Shown: positions 43,322 through 53,394 of the stretch, piece by piece
How positions within the stretch are numbered: position 1 is the first letter of the stretch
Layout of the letters: each line of letters opens with the position of its first letter
Origin: Bombilactobacillus mellifer
GTDB taxonomy: Bacteria; Bacillota; Bacilli; Lactobacillales; Lactobacillaceae
Direction of reading: 5' to 3'
Assembly (NCBI RefSeq): GCF_000970795.1
Contig: NZ_KQ034029.1
Location: 1 to 64,000 of the forward strand
Length of the DNA: 64,000 nt
Position numbers and translations under genes: made by a program
The notes under the pieces: generated by a model
What the model was told of the DNA's origin: nothing
Databases searched by the model: none
What the model saw: only the letters and a program-made list of their open reading frames with translations

Positions 43322-44713
43322 TTAAGCTGAAGTGGATTGCGGACGTGCGGTGACTGCCAACCATAAAACCACCAGTTCAAGTAACCCCAAAAGCAGCAAA
43401 AAGAATAACGCGTGCTGACTGCCGAAAATCGTTCCCAAAGTTAGCGATTGGCTCCAACTTTTTTGACTTTGAGCGACAATCGCCGCTACAATCGAGGTCC
43501 CACAAGCGCCGGCAAATTGTTGCAAAGTATTTAAAATAGCATTACCGTCAGCTTGCTGGGCGATACTTAAATTTTGTAACCCACTGGTCATAATATTTCC
43601 AAAAGCTAAGCCCGTACCAGACATATAAAAGAAATAAATGAACGCAATTAAAGCATCCTGCAGCCGGCTCGCCTGCAAATTGAAACAGATAACCGCGCCT
43701 ACAGATAAAATAGTCCCACCTAAAATAGGTACCCGGGCGCCCCAATGATCTAAAATTCGTCCCGCAAAAGGAGCTAATAAAGCGCCCATAGCTGTACCAG
43801 GTAAAACAATCAGTCCGGCCTTAAAGGCTGAGTGGTGGTTAACTAATTGAATATAGTTCGGCAGGATAAAGGCCAATCCTAAGCTAATTAAATTAAATGT
43901 GAAAAAGGCCAGCACATGACCACAAAACCGTTTGTTTTGAAAAACCGCAAAATTAATAATCGGTTGGGCAATTTTTTGAGAACGAAATGTCAAACCGACT
44001 AAACCGATAAGGCCCAAGAGCAAACTGCCAGCTACCCACCAAGTAAAGTTGCTTAAATTACTAAAACCGACTATCAACCCCACAAAGGCCAAAATAATAG
44101 TACAAAGACTCAGCCAATCCAAATGAACCGCTTGTAATGGATTAATTTGTTGAATAGACACCAACCCTAGACCCAAAGATACTAACAAAATTGGTAACAA
44201 AAAAATAAAAATAAACCGCCAACCGAGACTGTTCACAACTAATCCGCCAAACGTCGGTCCGACAGCGGGGGCGACGGCTGTAATTAAGGATCCGATCCCC
44301 ATCATGGAACCAATTTTACTTGCAGGGACAGATTCTAAAATAATATTGAACATCAAAGGCAAGGCAATCCCGGTTCCCAAGCCCTGCAAAACTCGACCGA
44401 CTAATAAAAGTCCAAAATTAGGTGCACAGGCATCTAATAAAACCCCGCTCATAAACAAAAGATTAGCGCTGAGAAATAATTTTTTAGTCACAAATCGTTT
44501 TTTTAACAGCGCGGATAACGGTACGATAATCGCGACTATTAACAAATAAATAGTAGTCATCCACTGGACAGTCGCCGTATTAATGTGAAATTCACGCATT
44601 AAAGTGGGAAACGTAATATTCATCGCCGTTTCAACCACTACTCCACAAAAAGACATAATACCCGTGGCAAAAATCGCCCCTAACACTTTACGACTTATTT
44701 TGGTTGCTGTCAT
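43322..44713 (-). CDS. MFS multidrug efflux transporter, DHA2-type
   Basis: A 463-residue drug:H+ antiporter with about 14 helices. ATVQWMTTIYLLIVAIIVPLSA near the first helices, GRVLQGLGTGIALPL in helix 4 and VGPTFGGLVVNSLGWRFIF (antiporter motif C region) are typical of EmrB/QacA-like DHA2 pumps. Its start lies 3 nt after the marR stop, with AAGGAG inside the end of marR, so the two are co-transcribed. Probably derepressed by a toxic ligand of the MarR protein. Confidence 0.9.
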   Translation of the reverse strand: MTATKISRKVLGAIFATGIMSFCGVVVETAMNITFPTLMREFHINTATVQWMTTIYLLIVAIIVPLSALLKKRFVTKKLFLSANLLFMSGVLLDACAPNFGLLLVGRVLQGLGTGIALPLMFNIILESVPASKIGSMMGIGSLITAVAPAVGPTFGGLVVNSLGWRFIFIFLLPILLVSLGLGLVSIQQINPLQAVHLDWLSLCTIILAFVGLIVGFSNLSNFTWWVAGSLLLGLIGLVGLTFRSQKIAQPIINFAVFQNKRFCGHVLAFFTFNLISLGLAFILPNYIQLVNHHSAFKAGLIVLPGTAMGALLAPFAGRILDHWGARVPILGGTILSVGAVICFNLQASRLQDALIAFIYFFYMSGTGLAFGNIMTSGLQNLSIAQQADGNAILNTLQQFAGACGTSIVAAIVAQSQKSWSQSLTLGTIFGSQHALFFLLLLGLLELVVLWLAVTARPQSTSA

Positions 44714-44716
44714 TGC

Positions 44717-45145
44717 TTAATGTTGATCTCCTTCTAAATTCAAATAATATTGCAGTACTTCTTCAAATTCTCGAATTCTGGTAGTGCCGAAATGCTGCTC
44801 CAAATCTGCTTGCTGACTAGCCATATATTGACTGATTAGCGTAATCAATTCCTGGCCTTTAGCCGTGAGCTGTACCATTTTTTGACGGGCATCATGGTGC
44901 GCCACAAACCGTTGCAGCAATCCCTTTTTTTCCATCCTTTGTAAAATCAAAGTGGCGGTAGACCGCCGGATATTAAATTCTTGTTCTATATCCCGTTGGA
45001 GAATTTGAGCAGTGGTTCTGCGTCCTAAGTAATCGATAATCGACATTTGGGTACTCGTTAGATCGTACTGCCGTGCGAATTGATCAAAATTTTTAGTTAA
45101 TTGCCGTGCGGCCATTTTTAAGTAGCGTCCGGTATTGTAAGCCAC
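44717..45145 (-). CDS. MarR-family transcriptional repressor
   Basis: A 142-residue winged-helix regulator: helix-turn-helix region around RDIEQEFNIRRSTATLILQRME, followed by the wing (FVAHHDARQKMVQLT) and a dimerisation helix. GTG start (45143-45145) with AAAGGAAG 7 nt upstream. It heads a two-gene operon with the MFS efflux gene. A near-perfect palindrome sits inside its promoter spacer, the expected place for autorepression. Confidence 0.93.
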   Translation of the reverse strand: MAYNTGRYLKMAARQLTKNFDQFARQYDLTSTQMSIIDYLGRRTTAQILQRDIEQEFNIRRSTATLILQRMEKKGLLQRFVAHHDARQKMVQLTAKGQELITLISQYMASQQADLEQHFGTTRIREFEEVLQYYLNLEGDQH

Positions 45146-45162
45146 AGTCTCACTTCCTTTGC

Positions 45163-45191
45163 CAATTACGTTAGCTGGCTAACGTTATCAA
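45163..45191 (-). promoter_or_regulatory. marR-efflux promoter with embedded MarR operator
   Basis: TTGATA (complement 45186-45191) and TAATTG (complement 45163-45168) have a 17-nt spacer. The spacer is almost entirely the inverted repeat ACGTTAGC-TG-GCTAACGT (45168-45185), so bound repressor would block RNA polymerase. Confidence 0.8.
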
Positions 45192-45255
45192 AAGATATTC
45201 TAATTCGCCCATGGTAGCTTGTCAATCGTTAATTCCCGTTTGTCTGGAACCAATC

Positions 45256-45279
45256 AAAAAAGCCCTCCAGTTGGAAGGC
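45256..45279 (-). terminator. Terminator of the MacA/MacB-like operon
   Basis: Stem GCCTTCC/GGAGGGC (one G-U pair; 45262-45279) followed on the minus strand by T6, 15-35 nt after the permease stop. Confidence 0.8.
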
Positions 45280-45292
45280 CTGCTGGGCGCTA

Positions 45293-46465
45293 TTAGCGCA
45301 AAATATCAATCAAATTTTTATTGGCTGCTTGTTTAGCTGGCAAAATTCCAAAAATAATGCCGACCGTGGAAGAAACAAGAAAGGCCACGACAAATGAACT
45401 CAAAGACATCTTTGCCTTAAATGGTAGGGCCAAAGCAATCCCATAAGCTAACCCGGCTCCGTCCAGAAATCCTATGATTCCCCCTAAGGTTGTTAACATG
45501 ACTGCTTCTAACAAAAATTGCAGCATGATTGTCCGCGGACGGGCACCAATAGCTAAACGAATCCCAATTTCTTGGGTCCGTTCGGAAACGGAAATATACA
45601 TCATGTTCATCACACCAATACCAGCAATAATTAAAGAAATGCCGGCAACCGCACCGATGAAATAAGTTAAGGCGTCAATAACTTTACTGATACCCTTGAG
45701 TATTTTGCCTGTATCATCATAATCATAAGTACCGGCATAACGGTTAACACCATTTTTGCGTAAAAGTCGTAACACTTGTTTTGTCGTGGCCGCCGCATCC
45801 GTGCCTTTATCAAAAGTCAAAATGATCGTATCACTTTGATTATTGGTTTGCCCACTAAGATAGGCTCGTCTAGGCAAAAAGACTTGGGTTTCATCTTCTG
45901 GAGTTGACATCACACCCTTAATCTGGTAACTAGTTTGCCCCACCAGTAAGGGTTGATCTAACGCCTGGGTTGCTGAATGAAATTCATGCTGTGCTAAACT
46001 TTCAGAAATTAGTACTACCGGATTTTGTACAGCAAAATCATAAGACGTCAGATTATGACCAGCCACTACGTGAATATCTTGCGGCTTGTTAATTAGTTTC
46101 GTACTTAAAACGGTATCGCGGCGGCCAATTTGACTGCGGATTTGTTTGTACTCATTAGATTGTTGTAATTTAACCCGCGCCAAGCCCCGAAAATGCACAT
46201 TATTAATGGTCGACAAATCATCTTGTGTGATCCCTTGATCATCGCCATTGGTGTCGTTGGACATATAGTATATTTGTGTCGTTTGTTCACCGCCTTGGGT
46301 AGCTTGCAGATTCTTTAAGGTTGCCTGCCGAATACCATTACCTAGTGAAATAATAGTAATCACGGCGGCGATCCCGATAATAATACCCGACATGGTTAAA
46401 ATACTACGTTTTTTATTAGCCATTAAAGCTTTCCAAGCAGTTTTAAAAAGTTCACTCGTGCGCAT
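45293..46465 (-). CDS. MacB/FtsX-type ABC transporter permease
   Basis: A 390-residue permease: one N-terminal helix (MSGIIIGIAAVITIISLGNG), a large extracytoplasmic MacB-like domain (about 45-260), then three C-terminal FtsX-family helices. The ATG at 46463-46465 is chosen for GGAGGT 5 nt upstream. It overlaps the ATPase gene by 14 nt. With the adaptor and ATPase it forms an export system for peptides, antimicrobials or lipids; the cargo is unknown. Confidence 0.9.
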   Translation of the reverse strand: MRTSELFKTAWKALMANKKRSILTMSGIIIGIAAVITIISLGNGIRQATLKNLQATQGGEQTTQIYYMSNDTNGDDQGITQDDLSTINNVHFRGLARVKLQQSNEYKQIRSQIGRRDTVLSTKLINKPQDIHVVAGHNLTSYDFAVQNPVVLISESLAQHEFHSATQALDQPLLVGQTSYQIKGVMSTPEDETQVFLPRRAYLSGQTNNQSDTIILTFDKGTDAAATTKQVLRLLRKNGVNRYAGTYDYDDTGKILKGISKVIDALTYFIGAVAGISLIIAGIGVMNMMYISVSERTQEIGIRLAIGARPRTIMLQFLLEAVMLTTLGGIIGFLDGAGLAYGIALALPFKAKMSLSSFVVAFLVSSTVGIIFGILPAKQAANKNLIDILR

Positions 46466-47141
46466 GATCCACCTCCTGGTCAGAAGTAATCTGACCATCT
46501 AAAATCCGAATAATCCGATCACTGCGTTCAGCAATGGCTTCATCGTGGGTCACCATGATAATTGTGGTGCCTTGATGATTTAAAGTTTGAAAGATATTTA
46601 AAATTTCTTGCGATGTTTTACTATCTAAGGCTCCCGTGGGCTCATCAGCAATTAAAAAACTAGGTTGAGTAATTAAAGCCCGCGCAATCGATACTCTTTG
46701 CTGCTGCCCACCTGATAAATTAGTTGGCAATTGTTGGGCGACATTAGGCAAGCCTACTGCTTTTAATTGCTGTTGCACCCGTGCTTGAATCTGGGATCGC
46801 CGCGCTCCAGCATAAATCAAAGGCAGACCGACATTTTCTGCGACTGTTAAATTATTAATTAATTTAAAATTTTGAAAGATAAAGCCTACTTGTTGATTAC
46901 GCAGATCGGAGAACTGATTGCGTTTAAGTTGGTCCACTTGAATTTTGTTAAATTGATATTGTCCAGAAAATTGATCATCAAAAAAACCGATAATATTAAT
47001 CAGCGTCGATTTTCCTGATCCCGATTTACCCATAATGGCTACAAATTCACCGGCAGCCACCTGCAAATTAATATCTTTCAGGACATGATAAGCCTGTGTG
47101 CCTTGGCGATAATATTTATTTACATTAGTCAATTTAATCAT
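46452..47141 (-). CDS. ABC transporter ATP-binding protein, MacB/LolD-like
   Basis: A 229-residue ATPase with Walker A GKSGSGKST, the Q-loop region FIFQNFKLI, signature LSGGQQQR, Walker B FLIADEPTGALD and the H-loop MVTHDE. It powers the FtsX-type permease encoded next. It overlaps both neighbours (8 nt with the adaptor, 14 nt with the permease), so all three are translated together. Confidence 0.95.
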   Translation of the reverse strand: MIKLTNVNKYYRQGTQAYHVLKDINLQVAAGEFVAIMGKSGSGKSTLINIIGFFDDQFSGQYQFNKIQVDQLKRNQFSDLRNQQVGFIFQNFKLINNLTVAENVGLPLIYAGARRSQIQARVQQQLKAVGLPNVAQQLPTNLSGGQQQRVSIARALITQPSFLIADEPTGALDSKTSQEILNIFQTLNHQGTTIIMVTHDEAIAERSDRIIRILDGQITSDQEVDHAHE

Positions 47142-48165
47142 TGATCTGCACCTTCATCTGGTCTTGTAAATGACGATTAGGATTAATGATCACTTGACTA
47201 CCTGCGTGTAAGCCAGTTTTGACTCGATAATAACCGGCTTTTTTTTGAACAGTGACCGCCTGTTGATAAGCCCGTCCTTGCCGATAAACGAAAACCTGAC
47301 CATGGCGTACTGCACTGAAGGGTAACCGTAAATCATCCTGGGGAATTTTAATGTTGACCGTCTGCCCATTCATAAAGCGATTATCCACCGGCACCGTAAA
47401 TTCATATTTACTCATATTTTTTCGACTATCTGGAGCCGGATTATTGGCTAAATAATCAATTGCGGCCGTTTGCTGTTTGCCATTGGCAAGAGCTTTAATT
47501 TTAACAGGTTGGTTGACTTTGAGTTTCGCATAATCATATTCCGTAACTTCTCCTCTAACTTGTAAATCATTAGTTACAATGGTAATTTGCGGTGTTCCAT
47601 CCAGCGCATAGTCAACAGTGGCTACTCCATCATAAGGCGCCTGCAAAATGGTCGTTTGCGTTTTTTGCAAAGTAGCCAACGAATTTTGTTGGTCCTGTAA
47701 ATCTGCTTGAGCTCCTTTATAACTATTGTTGGCTTCTTTGAGCTGCGTGCGCGTTTGTTCATAACTTGGATCATCAGCAGGCGTTTGATTAAGTTGGGAC
47801 TTCAGATCATTAACGGCTTGCGCTTGTTGGTTCAATTCGCGCTGGCTCTTAGCTACGGCTTGTTGCGCTGTCTGAACATCCGGAGTTTTACTCTCATCAA
47901 ACGTTGATAAAAGTTCCTGACCTTTAGTAACTGTTTCGCCATTACTAATAAAAAGTTGTTGCACTTTACCTTCTTTAGGCGTGAGCTTTTCGGTTCGATG
48001 AGTTTGCACACTGCCGGTTACGGCAAAATTATTATTATGTAACCGCACCACGCGAAAACGTGGACCGTTAGCTGACGAAGCAGCCTTGTGCCATGCAAAA
48101 ATTCCCCCACCAAGTAATACAACGAGCCCAACGATCATTAAGCCCCACATTGTTTTACGTTTCAT
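47134..48165 (-). CDS. MacA-like membrane fusion (HlyD/RND adaptor) protein
   Basis: A 343-residue adaptor with one N-terminal membrane helix (about 5-26), a split lipoyl/barrel-sandwich domain (GKVQQLFISNGETVTKGQ and ILQAPYDGVATVDY) interrupted by a helical hairpin (about 95-165), and a C-terminal beta-barrel region. In Gram-positives such adaptors work with MacB-like pumps at the cell surface. First gene of the three-gene export operon; GGGAG precedes the ATG. Confidence 0.92.
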   Translation of the reverse strand: MKRKTMWGLMIVGLVVLLGGGIFAWHKAASSANGPRFRVVRLHNNNFAVTGSVQTHRTEKLTPKEGKVQQLFISNGETVTKGQELLSTFDESKTPDVQTAQQAVAKSQRELNQQAQAVNDLKSQLNQTPADDPSYEQTRTQLKEANNSYKGAQADLQDQQNSLATLQKTQTTILQAPYDGVATVDYALDGTPQITIVTNDLQVRGEVTEYDYAKLKVNQPVKIKALANGKQQTAAIDYLANNPAPDSRKNMSKYEFTVPVDNRFMNGQTVNIKIPQDDLRLPFSAVRHGQVFVYRQGRAYQQAVTVQKKAGYYRVKTGLHAGSQVIINPNRHLQDQMKVQIND

Positions 48166-48203
48166 TGTTATTTCTCCCTTATTTCCCCGATTAATATAAT
48201 TAT

Positions 48204-48250
48204 TAGAACTATATGTGTCATAGTATACTAGAACAGTATAGAAAAAGCAA
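48204..48250 (-). promoter_or_regulatory. Promoter of macA-like operon with candidate operator
   Basis: TTGCTT (complement 48245-48250) and TATACT (complement 48222-48227), 17-nt spacer. The palindrome TAGTATACTA and the repeated TAGAAC-TATA-like units (48204-48240) overlap the -10 and start region, where a TetR dimer would block transcription. Confidence 0.55.
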
Positions 48251-48421
48251 CCACTGAAAGCAGTAACTCAGGACAAATCTGAAAAGCAGTGTTTATTCAG
48301 CTTAAACATTTACCAAGAAAGTGATGCAGTTGTCTGCATCAGTACCCTGTGGCAGTAACCAGCGCTTGAAGCCAAAGAACACTGATTATGACAAAAACTG
48401 CTTTGTTATTTGGAAATACCA

Positions 48422-48451
48422 TTGGCTTAAACCATTATTGCCCAGTATAAT
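48422..48451 (+). promoter_or_regulatory. tetR promoter
   Basis: TTGGCT (48422-48427) and a perfect TATAAT (48446-48451), 18-nt spacer, 36 nt before the GTG start. Confidence 0.65.
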
Positions 48452-48486
48452 AAGTTTAATTTCAGTGAACAAAGAAGGAACAAACC

Positions 48487-49121
48487 GTGGCTCAAGCAAT
48501 TATGAAATATGAACAACAACTCGCGCAAGCACCAATGCCTCCTGGGAAAAAGAAGGTTCTCTTGCCTGCTTTAAAGTTATTTGCCGACAAGGGTTTTCAC
48601 GCGACCACTACCGCCAAAATTGCCCAACAAGCCGGAGTGAGTGAAGGTACTATTTATAAATATTTTACATCCAAAGAAAATTTATTAATGAAACTATTGT
48701 CACCAATGCTCAATACCATCAAAGACAATTTCTTCAGTCAACTCAATAATTACGAACAGTTACCAGCTTTAATTAACTTTTTTGTCCATGATCGCAGTCA
48801 ATTTGTCATAGCTAATTATAGTTTTTTAAATTGCTCTTGCAGGAATTACTCCTGGGTGAAAGCAGCGTAGTCCAACTTTTTCATGCGATGCTCTCAGACT
48901 CTGCAGGGATTTTGGCTAAATTAGCTTCTCTACAGCAACGGTTTTCAGAAATTAATTCGCAATTAACTCCCATTCAAATTTTACGGATTTTTATTGGACC
49001 ATTCATTGCTTATGTGTTCCAAAAACAACTACTACCAGATTCTTCGATGACTTCTCAACAAAGCGATTTACAATTAGTCCAACAACAAATTCTAGCCGGC
49101 TTAACAGCTCCGCAACAATAA
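48487..49121 (+). pseudogene. TetR-family regulator, reading frame broken by a -1 shift
   Basis: The first frame (48487-48870) encodes a clear TetR helix-turn-helix (TTAKIAQQAGVSEGTIYKYF). It ends in unrelated residues, while the proper C-terminal ligand/dimer domain continues in the -1 frame (KLLLQELLLGESSVV... to the stop at 49121). The switch falls exactly at AGT TTT TTA AAT (48820-48831), a T-TTT-TTA slippery heptamer. Reading back one base gives an unbroken protein of about 211 residues. Loss of one T from a T7 run gives the same result, so a pseudogene, sequencing error or programmed frameshift are all possible. GTG start, AAGGAA 6 nt upstream. It is divergent from the export operon it presumably controls. 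Confidence 0.85.
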
Positions 49122-49383
49122 TATTGAAATTTGAAATATATAAAAAAACGACAATAGTCTCCAAGTCATCGCTACGTGTAAAAATCAAGAGAAATGGGTT
49201 CCAACAATCTTTGTTAATCAATCACAGATAAAGCTGTCGCATGCACCTGTGGCGTAGGCCAAAGATATTGTGTTTGTAAACCACTGCTTTTACCTTTTGA
49301 TTCTTTCCATTGCTAACGCAAAAATGGCTGTCTCTTTCTCATAACTCGCCACTTGGAGTCGCTAACAAGAATTGCACTGCACA
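49122..49383. other. Intergenic, nothing recognised
   Basis: The 304-nt gap between tetR and fusA holds the fusA terminator at its right end. The remainder is AT-rich and I see no gene, promoter pair or repeat in it. Confidence 0.6.
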
Positions 49384-49415
49384 CAAAAAAAGAGCTAGGT
49401 TAAAAACCTAGCTCT
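49384..49415 (-). terminator. str operon terminator (after fusA)
   Basis: Stem AGAGCTAGGTT/AACCTAGCTCT (49391-49415) followed on the minus strand by T7. Confidence 0.93.
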
Positions 49416-49425
49416 TGTGGTTTAT

Positions 49426-51513
49426 TTAGTGTCCACCATTTTTCTTAATGATGTCTTCTTGAATACTCTTTGGAGTTTTTTCATAATGATCAAAGGTCAT
49501 CGTGAAAGTTCCTCGACCTTGGGTAGCTGAACGCAAAGTAGTTGCATAACCGAACATTTCAGCTAAAGGTACAAAGGCATTAATTAGTTGCGCATTCCCA
49601 CGCTCTTCCATGCCTTCAATGCGACCACGTCGAGCAGTAACTTGACCCATGACATCACCCAGATAATCCTCAGGAGTTACAACTTCAACTTTCATGATGG
49701 GTTCTAAGATAACCGCACCCGCATCTTTAACAGCATTATGCAAAGCCATCGAAGCCGCAACTTTAAAGGCAGCTTCTGAAGAATCGACTTCATGATAAGA
49801 ACCATCATAGAGTTTCGCCTTGATATCAATTAATGGATAACCGGCTAAAACACCATTAGCCATGGAATCTTTAAGACCTGCTTCAACTGAAGGAATATAT
49901 TCTCGTGGAACTACCCCACCAACAATCGCATCTTCAAATTCGAAGCCCTTGCCTTCTTCATTCGGGGTAAATTCAATCCAAACATCACCATATTGACCTT
50001 TACCACCGGACTGCCGGACAAATTTACCTTCCGCTGAAGCCGTTTTGGTGAAGGTTTCGCGATAAGCAACTTGCGGTTCACCCACTTGAGCGTCTACTTT
50101 GAATTCACGTTTCATCCGGTCCACCATGATATCCAAATGCAATTCGCCCATGCCGGCAATTAAAGTTTCGCCAGTTTCCGGATTGGTTTCAGCTTGGAAA
50201 GTCGGATCTTCTTCCGCCAGCTTCTGTAAAGCAATATCTAACTTATCACGATCTTCCTTAGATTTCGGTTCAATGGAAACTTGAATTACGGGATCAGGAA
50301 TTTCCATAGATTCCAAAATCAGCGGATGATCCGGATCAGTTAAAGAATCACCTGTTGTAGTATTCTTTAAGCCGATAGCCGCTGCAATATCTCCCGAAAA
50401 GACTTCCGGAATTTCTTTACGATGATTAGAGTGCATTTGTAATAAACGACCGACACGTTCCCGCTTGTCTTTTGTAGCGTTTAAAACATATGAGCCGGAT
50501 TCCAAAGTTCCGGTATATACCCGCAAATAAGTTAACCGACCAACAAAAGGATCCGTAGCAATTTTGAAAGCCAAACCGGCAAAAGGTTTCGCATCGTCAG
50601 CTTTCAATTCCACTTCTTCACCTGTTGCCGGATCTGTAGCGTTATAAGGCTTAACGTCCAATGGTGACGGTAAATAATCAACCACCGCATCCATTAACAT
50701 TTGCACGCCTTTGTTTTTGAAAGCTGAACCGGCTAAAACAGGGAATAATTCCAAGTCAATGGTTGCCTTCCGAATTGCTTGCCGAATTTCATCATTACTG
50801 ATTTCCGTACCTTCCAGGTACTTGTCCATAATATCATCATCAACATCGGCTAATTCTTCAATCATTTGTGCCCGACGTTTTTGGGCTTCTTCTTTATAAT
50901 CATCCGGTACATCTACTGTATCCCATTTGGAGCCTAATTCATCTTCATCGTATAAATCGGCCTTCATTTCAATGAGGTCAATCACACCTTCAAAAGAATC
51001 TTCCGCACCGATTGGCATTTGAATGGCTAACGGTTGAGCATCCAATCGATCCTTGATGGTTTGGACCGAATAGTCAAAGTCGGCACCAATCTTGTCCATT
51101 TTGTTAACAAAAACAATCCGTGGAACATGATAAGTCGTTGCTTGCCGCCAAACATTTTCTGTTTGCGGTTCTACACCTGATTGAGCATCCAAGACAGTGA
51201 TCGCCCCATCTAAAACCCGCAATGAACGTTCCACTTCAATCGTGAAATCCACGTGTCCTGGAGTATCAATAATATTAATCCGGTGATCTTTCCATTGCGC
51301 AGTCGTGGCAGCCGAAGTAATCGTAATACCACGTTCTTGCTCTTGTTCCATCCAATCCATTTGGGAAGCACCATCGTGTGTTTCACCAATTTTATGAATT
51401 TTACCGGTGTAATACAAAATACGCTCAGTTGTTGTTGTTTTACCGGCATCAATGTGGGCCATGATTCCGATATTACGTGTTTTTTCTAAAGGAAATTCAC
51501 GTTTATTAGCCAT
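49426..51513 (-). CDS. fusA: Elongation factor G
   Basis: A 695-residue translational GTPase that drives ribosomal translocation. G1 is [13 protein letters not shown], the switch II region DTPGHVDF and G4 NKMDKIG; domains II-V follow (ends [14 protein letters not shown]). Ribosome binding site GAGAGGAG. Third gene of the rpsL-rpsG-fusA unit; tuf does not follow. Confidence 0.99.
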   Translation of the reverse strand: MANKREFPLEKTRNIGIMAHIDAGKTTTTERILYYTGKIHKIGETHDGASQMDWMEQEQERGITITSAATTAQWKDHRINIIDTPGHVDFTIEVERSLRVLDGAITVLDAQSGVEPQTENVWRQATTYHVPRIVFVNKMDKIGADFDYSVQTIKDRLDAQPLAIQMPIGAEDSFEGVIDLIEMKADLYDEDELGSKWDTVDVPDDYKEEAQKRRAQMIEELADVDDDIMDKYLEGTEISNDEIRQAIRKATIDLELFPVLAGSAFKNKGVQMLMDAVVDYLPSPLDVKPYNATDPATGEEVELKADDAKPFAGLAFKIATDPFVGRLTYLRVYTGTLESGSYVLNATKDKRERVGRLLQMHSNHRKEIPEVFSGDIAAAIGLKNTTTGDSLTDPDHPLILESMEIPDPVIQVSIEPKSKEDRDKLDIALQKLAEEDPTFQAETNPETGETLIAGMGELHLDIMVDRMKREFKVDAQVGEPQVAYRETFTKTASAEGKFVRQSGGKGQYGDVWIEFTPNEEGKGFEFEDAIVGGVVPREYIPSVEAGLKDSMANGVLAGYPLIDIKAKLYDGSYHEVDSSEAAFKVAASMALHNAVKDAGAVILEPIMKVEVVTPEDYLGDVMGQVTARRGRIEGMEERGNAQLINAFVPLAEMFGYATTLRSATQGRGTFTMTFDHYEKTPKSIQEDIIKKNGGH

Positions 51514-51547
51514 TAGATATTAGTACTCCTCTCAATCAATCGCTACT

Positions 51548-52018
51548 CTACCAACGATAATGGGCAAAGGCGCGGTTGGCATCAGCCATTTTATGGGTAT
51601 CTTCACGTTTCTTAACCGCAGCCCCCGTATTGTTAGCAGCATCCATAATTTCGGCAGCTAAACGTTCATCCATCGTATGTTCGCCACGTAAACGCGCATA
51701 GTTTACTAGCCACCGAAGTCCTAAAGTTGTCCGCCGTTCTGGCCGTACTTCGATAGGTACCTGATAGTTAGAACCACCAATCCGGCGAGCCTTAACTTCC
51801 AACACTGGCATGACATTTTTCATAGCTTCATTAAAAACATCTACAGGATCATTGCCGGTTTTTTCTTTAATGATATCAAAAGCATCATATAAAATTGAAG
51901 ATGCCTTTCCCCGCTTACCATCAACCATCAAATGATTAATTAAACGAGTAACTAGTTTTGAATTATAAATTGGGTCTGGCAAAACATCGCGTTTTGAGAC
52001 GCTACCTTTTCTTGGCAT
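51548..52018 (-). CDS. rpsG: 30S ribosomal protein S7
   Basis: A 156-residue primary 16S rRNA-binding protein of the small-subunit head, full family length ([20 protein letters not shown] at the start). In other bacteria S7 feeds back on its own operon mRNA. AAGGAGG precedes the ATG; it lies 41 nt after rpsL. Confidence 0.99.
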   Translation of the reverse strand: MPRKGSVSKRDVLPDPIYNSKLVTRLINHLMVDGKRGKASSILYDAFDIIKEKTGNDPVDVFNEAMKNVMPVLEVKARRIGGSNYQVPIEVRPERRTTLGLRWLVNYARLRGEHTMDERLAAEIMDAANNTGAAVKKREDTHKMADANRAFAHYRW

Positions 52019-52059
52019 GGATATCCTCCTTGAAATTTAGATAATTAACTCATCATTAA

Positions 52060-52473
52060 TTATTTTTTCGGTTTTTTAGTACCGTATTTTGAGCGACCTT
52101 GCATCCGGCCGTCAACACCGGCGGTATCCAAAGCACCCCGAATAATATGATAACGTACCCCAGGCAGGTCCTTTACACGTCCCCCGCGAATTAACACAAC
52201 ACTATGTTCTTGCAAATTATGACCAATTCCAGGAATATAGGCAGTTACTTCAATTAAGTTCGATAACCGTACACGGGCATATTTCCGTAAAGCAGAGTTT
52301 GGCTTTTTCGGAGTCATGGTTCCGACACGCGTAGCAACTCCTCGTTTTTGCGGAGCCGGATTATCCGTCGCAATTTTTTTCATACTATTATAGCCAAAGT
52401 TCAATGCTGGTGAATCGGATTTGGAAGTTCTGGATTTACGACCATTACGTACCAATTGATTAATTGTTGGCAT
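52060..52473 (-). CDS. rpsL: 30S ribosomal protein S12
   Basis: A 137-residue decoding-centre protein of normal length. The streptomycin-determining lysines in [11 protein letters not shown] and [12 protein letters not shown] are wild type. AAGGAGG precedes the ATG. First gene of the str unit; its leader contains a CAGGTG/CACCTG inverted repeat. Confidence 0.99.
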   Translation of the reverse strand: MPTINQLVRNGRKSRTSKSDSPALNFGYNSMKKIATDNPAPQKRGVATRVGTMTPKKPNSALRKYARVRLSNLIEVTAYIPGIGHNLQEHSVVLIRGGRVKDLPGVRYHIIRGALDTAGVDGRMQGRSKYGTKKPKK

Positions 52474-52686
52474 TAAAAAATTCCTCCTTGATTTTTAAGT
52501 ACACACAGCCAGGTGGTTCTTTTTAATCTACAAAAAAACACCTGAACAGCTTGCCTCATAGACAACTTGCCACTAAAAAGCACAATTATCAGACTAGCAT
52601 CCTCTTTCCTAAATGTCAATTACTTCTTGAATTTTTCTCACGAAATTTTATTTTTACGGGTAATTTGTTATTGAAAGGAGAACTAG

Positions 52687-53394
52687 ATGTTGCTTTTGAA
52701 TTTTCTATTAGGTTGCTGCGGAGCCTCTTTTGGTGCGGTGGTCACGAGTCGGCCGTTAGTCCAAGAATCCTTTATCCATGGCCGTTCCCATTGTGATTTT
52801 TGTCAACAAACTTTGCGCTGGTACCACGAAATACCGATTCTCAGCTATCTTTGGCTTCGTGGTAAATGTAGTTTTTGCCAACATCCCATCGCCCCCGGAT
52901 TGTTTCTTGTAGAACTGGCCGGCGGATTTTGGGGACTGGAATGTACATGGCAACAAAGCTATCCACCGTATTTACTTTTACTGTTAGGTCTTAGTTTACT
53001 GAGTTGTGCATGGAGTGATTATTTAGCACTCTGTATCGATCCGCGGGTGCTTTTTCCTAGTATTGTTTGGACTTTAATTCAAGCCTTCCCTACGCCGACT
53101 GCTTGGCTGCTATGGAGTTTGCTGGCTCTCGTGCTACTAGGTTTTTACTATTTTTTCAAACCACGTTTGGGTTTCGGGGATATCGAAATTTTACTGGTGA
53201 TCGCCTTGGCCCTGGGATTAAGTCCCACCTTGTATGTTACTGTCTTAGCCACTAGTTTAGCTTTACTTTATTTTGGCGTATGTAAGTTAAAGAGACAGCC
53301 ACTACAGGCAGTCCCCTTCGTTCCATTTATTATGGCCGGCCTCGTATTGTACGTTGGCGGTTTAATTATTTTTGCTTCCAATACTGGTCTTTAA
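52687..53394 (+). CDS. comC: Prepilin peptidase, A24 family (ComC/PilD-like)
   Basis: A 235-residue membrane aspartic protease that cleaves and methylates prepilin-like proteins, needed for the competence pseudopilus in Gram-positives. The N-terminal loop has two C-x2-C pairs (CDFCQQ, CSFCQH). The first catalytic Asp is probably in LALCIDPRV and the second in the G-x-G-D motif of LGFGDIEIL. About 7 hydrophobic segments. GAAAGGAG precedes the ATG. Its 3' end overlaps msrA by 29 nt on the opposite strand. A comC gene next to rpsL is common in lactobacilli. Confidence 0.9.
   Translation: MLLLNFLLGCCGASFGAVVTSRPLVQESFIHGRSHCDFCQQTLRWYHEIPILSYLWLRGKCSFCQHPIAPGLFLVELAGGFWGLECTWQQSYPPYLLLLLGLSLLSCAWSDYLALCIDPRVLFPSIVWTLIQAFPTPTAWLLWSLLALVLLGFYYFFKPRLGFGDIEILLVIALALGLSPTLYVTVLATSLALLYFGVCKLKRQPLQAVPFVPFIMAGLVLYVGGLIIFASNTGL

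Larger units (their letters stand above)
48166..48486. other. Divergent intergenic region, macA-like / tetR
   Basis: 321 nt without a gene. It holds two divergent promoters (48222-48250 minus, 48422-48451 plus), a small hairpin GATGCAG/CTGCATC (48322-48339), and repeated TAGAAC half-sites (48204, 48229) around the palindrome TAGTATACTA (48221-48230). Nothing else was recognised. Confidence 0.7.

Noticed and set aside
41200-49290. Apparent dispersed repeat in intergenic gaps (shared CTGTGGC-like bits near 41215, 48350 and 49245)
   Set aside because: The similarity is limited to about 7-8 nt with no alignable flanks; this is expected by chance at this window length.
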